A stretch of 64,000 nt of DNA from an uncultured Aquimarina sp. GTDB taxonomy: Bacteria; Bacteroidota; Bacteroidia; Flavobacteriales; Flavobacteriaceae. Each line of letters opens with the position of its first letter. Position 1 is the stretch's first letter. Location: positions 1 through 64,000 of the forward strand of contig CANLMN010000024.1 of the NCBI GenBank assembly GCA_947492105.1, in the 5' to 3' direction. This document shows, piece after piece, positions 47,101 through 54,719 of this stretch. A model generated the notes under the pieces. The model ran no database searches. It saw only the letters and a list, made by a program, of their open reading frames with translations, and was not told the DNA's origin. The translations under genes and the position numbers were made by a program.

Positions 47101-48637
47101 TGGCTCTGTACGCCTCAACAAAGCTGGACTCAAAATTCCTTACCTCAATGTAGATTTTGATTTTGAAGAAAACGCAAAAATACAACTAAGCAAACGCCTA
47201 TTTAATTTTGATAATATCGCTGTTACCACTACAAAACATAACACCAAAGGTACGCTGAGTGGTTTTATTAAACATCAAAATTTCAAAAAATGGGAACTCG
47301 ATTTAGCTATTGACTCTAATCGTCTATTGGTTTTAGACACCCAAGATGATGATGATGTCTTGTATTATGGTACTGCTTTTATTGACGGCAAAGCCACGAT
47401 CAAGGGACCGACGGATGCCCTTGTCATTGATGTTGCTGCTACTTCAGAAAAAGGTACCGAATTCAAGATACCACTTAATGATATCGAAACTATCGGAGAT
47501 AATAATTACATCCACTTCTTGAGCCCCGCCGAGAAAAAAGCTCGATTATCAGGCAAAGAATTAATACTCCAAGAAGTAAAAGGATTAGAGTTAAATTTTG
47601 ATCTAGACCTCAACAATAACGCTGAAGTAGAAATTGTCGTAGACAAAGAGACAGGAAGTAGCCTCAAAGGACGTGGAGCGGGAACATTATTGATAGAGAT
47701 GAATACGAATGGAAAATTCAATATGTGGGGAGATTTTGTAGCCTATCAAGGTGTTTACAATTTTAGATATGGTGCTTTTTTGGAAAAAGTATTTAAAGTA
47801 AAACAAGGAGGAAGCATCAATTGGGAAGGAAGCCCTACTGGAGCGGTTCTGAGTATGAGTGCTGTCTATCAAACCGAAGCCAATCCTGGAATTTTATTAG
47901 AAAATCAACCTATAAATCGTAAGATACCCGTAGACGTTATTATTGATCTACAAGGAGAATTACTCAAACCAGACTTAAGTTTTCAAGTAGAATTTCCCAA
48001 CACCAGTTCTATCGTAAAAAGTGAACTACAGTACAGGATGAACGATCGTAATGAACGAGAGCGACAAGCCCTATCTCTGGTTTCTCAAGGACGCTTTTTG
48101 AGTGAAGCTAGTCTAGGGCAAGGAGAACTGATCACGGGTAACTTGGTAGAGCGTGCCTCTAGCCTAGTGAATGATATATTCTCGGATGACGAGGACAAAT
48201 TTCAGGTAGGCCTAGATTACGTACAAGGAGACCGAAATCCCATCACACAAAATACCGAAGCTGCAGGTCGATTAGGAGTTTCTGTTTCTACACAAATTAG
48301 CGACCGTATCCTAATTAATGGCAAAGTTGGAGTACCCGTTGGTGGCGTGAGCGAATCTGTAATCGTAGGAGACGTCGAAATTCAATTTTTACTCAACGAA
48401 GATGGTTCGCTACGTGCAAATATTTTTAATCGGCAAAATGACATTCAATTTATTGGTGCTGGCGAAGCTGATGGCTACACGCAAGGAGTAGGACTATCCT
48501 ACACCTATGATTTTGACACCTTCAAAGAATTGATCCGAAAAGTTTTTGCTAATAATAAAAAGACAACAACAGAAAGCCAAAAACAAGCCGTAAGCAAAGA
48601 AGAAAAACAGACTCCTTCGTTTATTCAATTCCGATAA
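44180..48637 (+). CDS. tamB: TamB-like translocation and assembly module protein, apparent ATT start
   Basis: The frame has no ATG, GTG, CTG or TTG between an in-frame stop at 44177 and a TTG at 44381. The translation upstream of 44381 is clearly part of the protein: KKALKILSRIIGVLLLLFLL, then a short hydrophobic stretch and TFIGGKATDFLNKTYDVDIE, which is the expected N-terminal membrane anchor and first TamB motif. The best start is ATT at 44180 (M-H-I-K-K-A-L-K, 1485 aa); ATC at 44186 is an alternative. The long beta-helical body ends in the DUF490 domain (about 1050-1460), with KPDLSFQVEFPN and SLVSQGRF conserved. TamB proteins span from inner to outer membrane and carry phospholipids or assist outer-membrane assembly. 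Confidence 0.85.
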   Translation: MHIKKALKILSRIIGVLLLLFLLLVLLFSIPTIQTFIGGKATDFLNKTYDVDIEVGGVGLTYSGDVALQEVLIRDHHQDTLIYAGAIKTSIVSMASLKQGLPELNKVTIEDILFDMKVYQGETSDNLMTFVRKFNKKKKKTKKKFVLTATEVVLTNGHFRYTNEKLSTPKILDFSNISIDAEALKVDGLDFYLKANDVAFLDHRGLKVEHLKTDMVITPTTMIFEPTVLETPSSLIQGTVRFDYQPGDISDFLNKVQVTASFKDSKLNTNDLRPFYKGFGKNQKMRVAHTKLTGVLNNFDLKKVRLYGMDRSIIHGDMNITQVFSKKAEDFKLKANFTKLHTNYYDLINFMPRVLKKSLPKQLQAFGNVKAIGKSTITKKDVDMDMNITSQLGKISAFLVLGNLDNALDATYNGNLIVSEFDLGTLLEKKSLGLTSFNLDVDGRGFTRANLDTQLEGTIQNLDFNGYAYNSISVKGNLKDPIFDGELISNDPDFKLQFNGVADLSSEINNYDFTADVEFIDLNHLNIFKRDKVSQFKGGVVMKMKGTSIDDAFGTISFSETSYQNQNDDYYFDDFEITSSFSDTDVRTITVNSPDIIKGKVKGAFKFKNVYDLFRNSIGSLYTNFEAINQTDNEFMEFDFTIYNKIVDVFFPHIKFGPNTSIRGKVESDESEFKLTFKSPEIKIFDNLIKRINLQVDNKNPLFNTYIAIDSVATKSYDVSKFSMINVTLKDTLFMRSEFYGGSKKEDKFNLSFFHTINKNNKSVLGIRKSDILFKGNTWYINEKNDRYNKVVFDNRFKDVRIDSLVLSHKNEEIRMAGMLRDTTYKDIKVDFNNVLLDHITPDIKELKLSGLINGKLDLLQENGAYYPNSSLEISKLGINNMLLGLLEIDVMGNETLTQYGVNTVLTNNSLETLKGIGAIDISEKGSNIDLDVTLDGFDLQAFSPLGRNIIQNIRGLVSGEAQISGNYKNPDIHGSVRLNKAGLKIPYLNVDFDFEENAKIQLSKRLFNFDNIAVTTTKHNTKGTLSGFIKHQNFKKWELDLAIDSNRLLVLDTQDDDDVLYYGTAFIDGKATIKGPTDALVIDVAATSEKGTEFKIPLNDIETIGDNNYIHFLSPAEKKARLSGKELILQEVKGLELNFDLDLNNNAEVEIVVDKETGSSLKGRGAGTLLIEMNTNGKFNMWGDFVAYQGVYNFRYGAFLEKVFKVKQGGSINWEGSPTGAVLSMSAVYQTEANPGILLENQPINRKIPVDVIIDLQGELLKPDLSFQVEFPNTSSIVKSELQYRMNDRNERERQALSLVSQGRFLSEASLGQGELITGNLVERASSLVNDIFSDDEDKFQVGLDYVQGDRNPITQNTEAAGRLGVSVSTQISDRILINGKVGVPVGGVSESVIVGDVEIQFLLNEDGSLRANIFNRQNDIQFIGAGEADGYTQGVGLSYTYDFDTFKELIRKVFANNKKTTTESQKQAVSKEEKQTPSFIQFR

Positions 48638-48705
48638 ACATATCATCTCTACAAGAATCGTCTCCTACTAATATCTGATGTATTTTGCCCCCTTCATAAG
48701 GACTT

Positions 48706-48868
48706 ATACCATTTATCCTTTGAATTTACTGGGATAAAATTTTCTTTATTCGCCTCAGTTTCAACATAAAAATAAACCATAACTACAGCTATACTTGATG
48801 TTTCTGCTGAAGCTGAAACAAAAAAATCTTAATTTTTCTTTCCTGTAAATTCAAACAACAAATGGTAT
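48706..48868. repeat. Interspersed palindromic element, family A copy 2 (full length)
   Basis: The ends ATACCATTTATCCTTTGAAT then TTAC and GTAAATTCAAACAACAAATG then GTAT are inverted repeats. The inside holds a second inverted pair, CCTCAGTTTCAAC and GCTGAAGCTGAAAC, so the whole 163 bp can fold into a long imperfect hairpin. Outer termini ATACCA/TGGTAT are shared with families B and C. Confidence 0.8.
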
Positions 48869-49166
48869 TATTTTTTAAATGGTATGACACTATACACCTA
48901 GATTAGTTTTAGGCAACCTCATCACTTACAAAAATCCCAAAAAAGAAATCTCTAAGGTTTACTTTTCATCTTCTGACCCACATTTAAAAAGGTCAAAAAA
49001 CTTAAATAAAACATACATCGTTATTCCATAATAAAAACAAAAAATACAATCATAACATCAATAATAAAGCTAAAAATATATCATAAAATCAAAAATAGCA
49101 CTCAAAAAATACATTTTTATACACATAATTGTATTTTAAAATTAAAAAAACACTATAATTCAAGCT

Positions 49167-49174
49167 TAAATTTG
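49167..49174 (+). promoter_or_regulatory. -7 box of the glycoside hydrolase gene
   Basis: TAAATTTG matches TAnnTTTG exactly, about 84 bases before the ATG at 49258. The implied leader is about 75 bases. Confidence 0.45.
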
Positions 49175-49257
49175 TATTTTCGCCCCGATGTATCTACAAA
49201 TCACCCCCTTGTAATACAAACCCCATTCGTATTAAAAATTCTTAAAAAGAAGAAACC

Positions 49258-51780
49258 ATGAACAAAACTATTTTCTCTAAGCAAAGAGCCTATCACACCT
49301 TTTTGTTATTTTTATGTTTCAGTGTATTTGCCCTAAATCTGCATGCACAACAATACCCTTTTACAACACCTAATACTATTAATGCCTCTATAAACATCCA
49401 AACATCCGATACCGAAATTTTTAACAACAAACTTATCGGTTACAACATAGAAGGCTTCAATACCCAACTAGAAAAAGATTTTATCAAAAAAGTAGATCCC
49501 GTAACCATTCGTTTTCCGCATGGGGTATGGGCCAACTTTTATGAATGGCAGGATGACACCTATCAACAAGACAGTTATGACAATGGAACTCATCAAAATT
49601 CACTTAATGTATACGTTCAGAGTATCAAGGGGCATATTGGAGGGATCGCCTCTCTGAATACAGATAAAAAGAATAGTAACGGAGGACAAGGTTACGACAT
49701 GATGTGGACCTACACCGTCAATTTTGATGATGGTGCTAGCAGTGTTGCCAGAGCCAAAAAAGATATTGCACTTGGATTAGAAGTCAAAGCTATTGAGCTA
49801 GGAAATGAACATTTTTGGAAAAATCAGCGTGCAAACAGAACGGCAACACCAGCCATGTATCTCGCTGCTGCAACCGAAGTCTCCAATGCCCTAAAAGCAG
49901 AATTCCCTGATATTGAACTATCAATACCTCTTGGCTGGAGAAGAACTCAAGAAGACTACAATAACGAAATCATTGGTGATGGCAACTACTTTGACGCTAT
50001 TACCTTGCACAAGTACTTGGGTGCAGATCCAGATATCCCTGGAGAAAGTGACAGCGCCTACAGCTCCTTACTGACAGCAAAGCTAGAACTAGAAGAAGAT
50101 GTGAATTGGGTACGAGATAATTTTGCTCCTGGCAAGCCAATATGGCTAACAGAATGGGGCGTTTCTGCAGGTAGCCAAGTACACGGAGGAGCCTGTTTGG
50201 GGTTGGCTGATGTATACATGTATATGTCAGAACATCAAGATATTTTTGAAAGAGCTAACTGGTTTAGTTTTAATAGAATTCTAAACGCTATGGTGGTTGT
50301 GGATGATAAAAGAAGACCAGTTTATCCATTGCAAAAAAGAGGGTATTTATCGACTTATGAAATCATTCAAGATGTTTTTAGAGATGCCACCATGCATACT
50401 AGTACCGTCACCGCATCTGCACAATTAACAACCGCTAGAGGTTCCGTAAATGCTGTAAATGCTAGGGCGACTACAAAAAATGGAGAAACAAAAGTTATAG
50501 CCGTAAACTTAACCGACAAACCTGTAACATTTGAGTTAAAATTTGATAACGTCGTGTACAATGGTCAATTTAATCATGAGGCTCTTATATTTGAAGATCT
50601 TGGTGTTGTGGCTCCTGTGGATTATGATTCTAACCAACTACAGAGCATAAAACAAGGTACAGGAGCTATCATCTTGCCTCCACTCTCCGTGAGTAAAATA
50701 TCTGGTATATCACTAGCTCCACTACAAGCCCCCACATTTGTAACACCTACTGATTTTGCTACGATCGAACCAGGAAATAATATCGAGGTAGAAGCCACAG
50801 TACAAAATGGATATAACACCATGAATACCTTAGAATTATTCATCAACGGAGTTTCTGTTCGTAGCACTTCTACCCCACCTTTTACCTGGGGCTTTGATGG
50901 TCAAAATGATGGATTATTAGAAAATATTACTCCTGGAACATACGAATTAAAATTGGTCCTTACAGATATAAGTGGCAAAACTGCTGAGACTACAATGAGC
51001 GTCAGTAGTGGTGTTTTCCCAACGCAACCCTACAACGGTACGATACACACAATTCCTGGCACTATCCAATTAGAGGATTATGATATAGGAGGCGAAGGAG
51101 TCGCTTTTTCGGATTCTTCTGTAGGAAATTCGGGGGGAGCATACCGAACTGCAACAGGCGAAGACGTAGATATCACAACCGGAGGCACTGGTTTTGTCAC
51201 AAATGCTTTGAGCGGTGGAGAATATACAAGATACACCGTAACTATTGCCGAAACTGGAGAGTATGAAATGTTAGTACACTACAGAACCAACTCCGACTCC
51301 TCCAAACCCTTTGAGGCAGCTATAAAACCAAGAGATCTCTCATCCTCTACCACGCTATTCACAACAGAAACGGGGTCCACTACTTCGGGGATTCGAAAAG
51401 TGACAGATGGATCTGGGGCGGTGACATTTGGAGATTATACATCAGAGACTTTTTCCTTGACAAAGGGTGTATGGATTTTAGAGCTAAAAATCCCTTCGGG
51501 CGGCGCAGGTCCCCTATATGATTACGTAACGATCAACAATACGCAAATACTCAGTATACCAACCCCGAGTATCTCTGACCAAAAACTAAAAGTATACCCT
51601 ATACCAAGTACAAATGGCAGATTTAATTTGAGTGTAGCAACTCCTTGGAAAATCTATTCTTTGATAGGAGCTGAAATACTACAAGGTGATGAGAATCTGG
51701 TGGATCTTTCTAATTTCTCCAAAGGAATTTACATCCTAAGAACCGAAAGTGGTGTGATTAGAAAATTATTATACAATTAA
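49258..51780 (+). CDS. Secreted GH-A-clan glycoside hydrolase with CBM6-like module and type IX sorting domain
   Basis: The 840-residue protein has a signal peptide (residues 1-31). The catalytic domain (about 40-400) is a TIM barrel: the likely acid/base glutamate is E184 in IELGNEHFW and the likely nucleophile E299 in WLTEWGV, an arrangement seen in clan GH-A families such as GH39, GH51, GH79 and GH86. A small beta domain (about 400-480) and an Ig-like module (about 495-590, FVTPTDFATIEPGNNIEVEA) follow. Next comes a CBM6-like carbohydrate-binding module (about 600-755, IPGTIQLEDYDIGGEGVAF...YDYVTIN), then a type A type IX sorting domain (about 765-840, KVYPIPSTNGRFNL...KGIYILRTESGVIRKLLYN). 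Substrate is unknown; a marine polysaccharide is plausible. It is not inside an evident susCD locus. Confidence 0.85.
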   Translation: MNKTIFSKQRAYHTFLLFLCFSVFALNLHAQQYPFTTPNTINASINIQTSDTEIFNNKLIGYNIEGFNTQLEKDFIKKVDPVTIRFPHGVWANFYEWQDDTYQQDSYDNGTHQNSLNVYVQSIKGHIGGIASLNTDKKNSNGGQGYDMMWTYTVNFDDGASSVARAKKDIALGLEVKAIELGNEHFWKNQRANRTATPAMYLAAATEVSNALKAEFPDIELSIPLGWRRTQEDYNNEIIGDGNYFDAITLHKYLGADPDIPGESDSAYSSLLTAKLELEEDVNWVRDNFAPGKPIWLTEWGVSAGSQVHGGACLGLADVYMYMSEHQDIFERANWFSFNRILNAMVVVDDKRRPVYPLQKRGYLSTYEIIQDVFRDATMHTSTVTASAQLTTARGSVNAVNARATTKNGETKVIAVNLTDKPVTFELKFDNVVYNGQFNHEALIFEDLGVVAPVDYDSNQLQSIKQGTGAIILPPLSVSKISGISLAPLQAPTFVTPTDFATIEPGNNIEVEATVQNGYNTMNTLELFINGVSVRSTSTPPFTWGFDGQNDGLLENITPGTYELKLVLTDISGKTAETTMSVSSGVFPTQPYNGTIHTIPGTIQLEDYDIGGEGVAFSDSSVGNSGGAYRTATGEDVDITTGGTGFVTNALSGGEYTRYTVTIAETGEYEMLVHYRTNSDSSKPFEAAIKPRDLSSSTTLFTTETGSTTSGIRKVTDGSGAVTFGDYTSETFSLTKGVWILELKIPSGGAGPLYDYVTINNTQILSIPTPSISDQKLKVYPIPSTNGRFNLSVATPWKIYSLIGAEILQGDENLVDLSNFSKGIYILRTESGVIRKLLYN

Positions 51781-51799
51781 TACTTTTGGATCAATAATT

Positions 51800-51833
51800 A
51801 TCTTGATTTTTGGTTATCAACCAAGAATCAAGA
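51800..51833 (+). terminator. Terminator of the glycoside hydrolase gene
   Basis: ATCTTGATT...TTGGTT pairs with AACCAAGAATCAAGAT around the loop ATC. The T-run on the plus strand is weak (AAAATTT follows), so termination strength is uncertain. Confidence 0.55.
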
Positions 51834-51835
51834 TA

Positions 51836-51955
51836 AAATTTGACGAGTTCAGATGCTTTTCGGAATTTATGGCAACGCTACGAATGAGAAAAGTAACGAA
51901 ATAGGGACGAATTTGATCTATTTTTTCAAGGAAAAAGAAAAGTCGAAATGAGTCC
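51836..51955. repeat. Interspersed element, family D copy 3 (inverted)
   Basis: Read on the minus strand the blocks CATTCGTAGCGTTGCCATAA, ATTCCGAAAAG and GTCAAATTTT match the core of D1, and the end GGACTCATTTCGACTTTTC matches the D1 left end. The order is conserved but the orientation is opposite to D1 and D2. Confidence 0.65.
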
Positions 51956-52279
51956 AAACTATAATTGTTCTACCATTTTTTTTATGAGCATTCTATTTTG
52001 TTTTCTTTAAAAAAAAACGAATTGGTCAGCGTTCTTCTGTATTACCCAAAAAACCAAAGCTAATCATAGTTAGTAGTGGTTCTTTTTATCCTAAAACAGC
52101 ATAAAAAAAAGGCAGTGCACAGCAGTAAACCCTAATAGCAAACAACAACTATGCAACAAAATATTAGCAAACACACTGTTTTTTATACAAAAGTATAGTG
52201 AGTATAGTACTTGCCGTAATTATGAAAGACCTAAACAAGGCATTGAGCTCCTAAAAAAAAAACTCGATATAGGATATTC

Positions 52280-52441
52280 ATACCAAATTAGCTATATACT
52301 GTCGCATATCGCTTTGTTCTTTTTCCATCTAAACTCCTTGTTCATATATTCTATAGCTAAGGCTATGCAATAACATCACGGTGTTTTTACATAAAAAAAT
52401 AACAGTGGTATTCATACGAATTTATATACCTAAATTGGTAT
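52280..52441. repeat. Interspersed palindromic element, family C copy 2 (full length)
   Basis: The ends ATACCAAATTAGCTATATAC then TGTCG and CGAATTTATATACCTAAATT then GGTAT are imperfect 25-base inverted repeats, about 20 of 25 matching. Inside are CCATCTAAACTCCTTGTTCA, TCTATAGCTAAGGCTATGCA and ACATAAAAAAATAACAGTG, all with counterparts in C1. Confidence 0.8.
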
Positions 52442-52482
52442 AATGTTGCTAAATTGATCTAAAATCTACTGATCCGCAACCA

Positions 52483-52896
52483 TCAATGTGGTAATTTATC
52501 CTTTAGTACTCCATACAAAAAAGTTCCCAAAATAGCTGATACGATAACGATCAATATTGGAATATACCCAGCACCTATCAACGTAAACATAGGCCCCGGA
52601 CATGCTCCTGCTAAGGCCCAACCCAAACCAAATAAGATTCCGCCAAATATATAACGACGAACTCCCGGTGCTTTTGGATAGAAATGTATGTTCTCTCCAT
52701 AAAAAGAAGGTATGTTCCACCGTTTTATCATTTGTATGACAATAATCCCGATAACTAATGCTGACCCTATAATACCATACATATGAAATGATTCAAACTT
52801 GAACATTTCGTAGATACGAAACCAAGATGCCGCTTCTGATTTGAACATCGTAATCCCAAAAAGAATTCCGATACATAAATAGATAAGTGTTCTCAT
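52483..52896 (-). CDS. YeeE/YedE-family transporter, second half (DUF6691-like)
   Basis: The 137-residue protein has four hydrophobic helices and the family signature FGGILFGLGWALAGACPGPMFTLIGAGY (about 78-105), with the conserved cysteine involved in thiosulfate handling. Together with the upstream gene it forms a split YeeE/YedE transporter, which takes up thiosulfate or related sulfur compounds across the inner membrane. Only 5 bases separate the two genes. A second, overlapping open frame on the same strand is a shadow. Confidence 0.87.
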   Translation of the reverse strand: MRTLIYLCIGILFGITMFKSEAASWFRIYEMFKFESFHMYGIIGSALVIGIIVIQMIKRWNIPSFYGENIHFYPKAPGVRRYIFGGILFGLGWALAGACPGPMFTLIGAGYIPILIVIVSAILGTFLYGVLKDKLPH

Positions 52897-52901
52897 TTTT
52901 T

Positions 52902-53459
52902 TTAAAATAATAAAGGAAAAATCAAATGAATCATAAGTAAGCCTCCTATAAAAAAGCCGAGAACGGCTATCAAAGAAGGGAGTTGCAAATTACTCAATCC
53001 CGAAATAGCATGACCAGAGGTACAACCACCAGCATAACGCGCTCCAAAACCGACAAAAAGCCCTCCTATACTTAATAGTAGTAGTTTTTTGGCATCCCAC
53101 AACGCATCAGTATCAAATAATTCTATAGGAAGATAGCTTGCTCCTGCACTATCAAAACCCAGTGCCTTCAAATCCGATATGGTATCTGGATGGATTGCCA
53201 CAGCAGTATCTGTACTCAAATAATGAGCACCGATAAAACCGCCAATGATAGCTCCTAGAACCACTACCAAATTCCATTTTTGTGATTTCCAATCAAATTT
53301 GAAGAAGTTTACTTTGTTACCCGCTCCACAAATAGTACACATGGTACGTAGATTTGACGACATTCCAAAGTTCTTGCCCACCATCAAGAGTAAAAACATG
53401 ACAAAGGCGATCATTGGGCCCGCTATATACCAAGGCCAGGGTTCATATATCCAATCCAT
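52902..53459 (-). CDS. YeeE/YedE-family transporter, first half
   Basis: The product is 185 residues when started at the ATG at 53457-53459 (MDWIYEPWPWYIAGPMIAF), which is the family-typical start. The frame is open further upstream to 53513 but those codons read as leader. It has five hydrophobic helices and the conserved GFGARYAGGCTSGHAISGLSNLQLPSL motif (about 130-156) with the family cysteine. An extra soluble loop around residues 75-110 (STDTAVAIHPDTISDLKALG) faces one side of the membrane. It is the first gene of the pair. Confidence 0.88.
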   Translation of the reverse strand: MDWIYEPWPWYIAGPMIAFVMFLLLMVGKNFGMSSNLRTMCTICGAGNKVNFFKFDWKSQKWNLVVVLGAIIGGFIGAHYLSTDTAVAIHPDTISDLKALGFDSAGASYLPIELFDTDALWDAKKLLLLSIGGLFVGFGARYAGGCTSGHAISGLSNLQLPSLIAVLGFFIGGLLMIHLIFPLLF

Positions 53460-53541
53460 TTTTCTTATTTGAACCGCAAAATAACAACAGTTTTCGCCAA
53501 TGTTAAGTAACATATGTTACACGAGCCTTTTTTTTATAGAA

Positions 53542-53991
53542 CTAAAAAAACCTTCTTGTCCTTTTTTTGTACCTAGCATAGCCTTCAAACATATCAGAAA
53601 GACGCACCTCTTCATAGCTAGATTTGAAAAAAAACAAAATTAATAACGCGATCGTAACAAGGAGCTTGTACCCAGATCCCACACACATCCCATAACCCCA
53701 AAACACTCCTAGTATAGCTGTATAAATAGGATGTCGGCTATACCTAAAAACTCCTGTTTGGATAAGCACACCATCCGTAGTTGGTGTAGGAAACGGAGAC
53801 AGACCTTTACCTAATTGCACTATAGCCGCAAGACCAACAAATATCCCTAGAGCTATCAAAATACCTCCAAGTATTTTGACTCCACTGACAGGAGCAAAAT
53901 CAAAATTTGCACAAGGAATCAAATAAATTATAAACAGCAAAAACTGTACTCCAACGTATATATAATCATTAGCTTTTTTCTTCGAACTCAT
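53542..53991 (-). CDS. Isoprenylcysteine methyltransferase-like membrane protein
   Basis: The product is 149 residues when started at the ATG at 53989-53991 (MSSKKKANDYIYVG). It has four membrane helices and the ICMT/phospholipid methyltransferase-like signature FRYSRHPIYTAILGVFWGYGM (about 92-112), with the late EEVRLSDMFEGYARYKKRTRRFF containing the conserved acidic and YxxY-like residues. Bacterial members are S-adenosylmethionine-binding methyltransferases with mostly unknown substrates. It is 82 bases upstream of the YeeE/YedE pair and may share their transcript. Confidence 0.85.
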   Translation of the reverse strand: MSSKKKANDYIYVGVQFLLFIIYLIPCANFDFAPVSGVKILGGILIALGIFVGLAAIVQLGKGLSPFPTPTTDGVLIQTGVFRYSRHPIYTAILGVFWGYGMCVGSGYKLLVTIALLILFFFKSSYEEVRLSDMFEGYARYKKRTRRFF

Positions 53992-54047
53992 GGTGACTTT
54001 TTTTATCATTATCTCAAGAAATTAATCTCTCTGGTCTTCTGTACTAT

Positions 54048-54159
54048 TATACCCTTAAAAAATAAACCGTAGCCACAACTTGGCCTGAATTCCATAGTCT
54101 ATACTAGCGAAAAATACTACAAATCATTTTGACCTACAATTACATTTTAATGGGGATTA
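54048..54159. repeat. Interspersed element, family B copy 5
   Basis: The left end ATACCCTTAAAAAATAAACC and right end GACCTACAATTACATTTTAA then TGGGGATTA are related to the B2 ends, and the inside ACTAGCGAAAAATACTACAA corresponds to the B2 block ACTAGCGAAAAACAGTTCA. It is more diverged than the other copies. Confidence 0.6.
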
Positions 54160-54670
54160 CTAGGGAAATATCACCCCTTGGATTTGGAACTCGTGATGCC
54201 AAAATTACCTTTATCATACAATAGATTTAAAGTAGGATTGGTACATCCTTCTCTTTTCTAGTATAAAAAATCTCCCCATATAACCTCTTCATCATAGGCT
54301 TTGACCCAAATCAAAAAAGACGACACTACAGCAATAGTATTATATTTCTAAAGCTTCTGGATGCTCTCAAAGCGTTATTTTTTTTACATTTTGCCACACC
54401 TTTTCCCCTAAAAAGGATAAAAAACAATACAATAAACACATTTTTATGCTATTTTGAAAAAATTTCAAAACCAACTTCTTATCAAACAAATTTGCACAGA
54501 TCTTGAAGATCTATTCCTAATTACATCCATAGCTAATGATAATTATTCGTTATTTTAGCTACATCAAATGAGGTGAGGCTTCTTGTCAAAGAAGTAACAA
54601 ACCTGCAATACAAGGATTTGAAAACAACTAAAAACACACCTTTACAAACAACCAAAATCTAGTAGCATTA

Positions 54671-54711
54671 GTATCGTTATCTCTATAATTAGCAGATACG
54701 ATACATCGTAT
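54671..54711 (+). promoter_or_regulatory. Inverted-repeat operator or leader structure before galK
   Basis: GTATCGTTATCT (54671-54682) is the near-perfect inverted repeat of AGATACGATAC (54694-54704). The latter overlaps a second dyad ATACGAT/ATCGTAT (54696-54711). The three GTATCGT-like half sites end 9 bases before the ATG. They could be an operator or alternative RNA structures. Confidence 0.4.
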
Positions 54712-54719
54712 ACACACCT

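Larger units (their letters stand above)
48638..49257. other. Intergenic region with element A2
   Basis: No gene is supported. The full-length element A2 (48706-48868) lies here, directly followed by an inverted piece of the B-family end (48862-48886). The stretch 48960-49160 is a plain A/T-rich leader region with the promoter of the glycoside hydrolase at 49167. Confidence 0.55.
51781..52482. other. Intergenic region between convergent genes
   Basis: It contains the glycoside hydrolase terminator (51800-51833), element D3 (51836-51955) and element C2 (52280-52441). The stretch 51960-52275 is featureless to my eye, with A/T runs and no supported open frame. Confidence 0.55.
54010..54719. other. 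Divergent intergenic region upstream of galK
   Basis: No gene is supported. Element B5 lies at 54048-54159 and the inverted repeats near galK at 54671-54711. The remainder, 54160-54660, is AT-rich without recognised structure. Confidence 0.5.

Noticed and set aside
52496-52720. Second open frame on the same strand inside the YeeE/YedE gene
   Set aside because: Out-of-frame shadow of a recognised transporter; composition is not protein-like.
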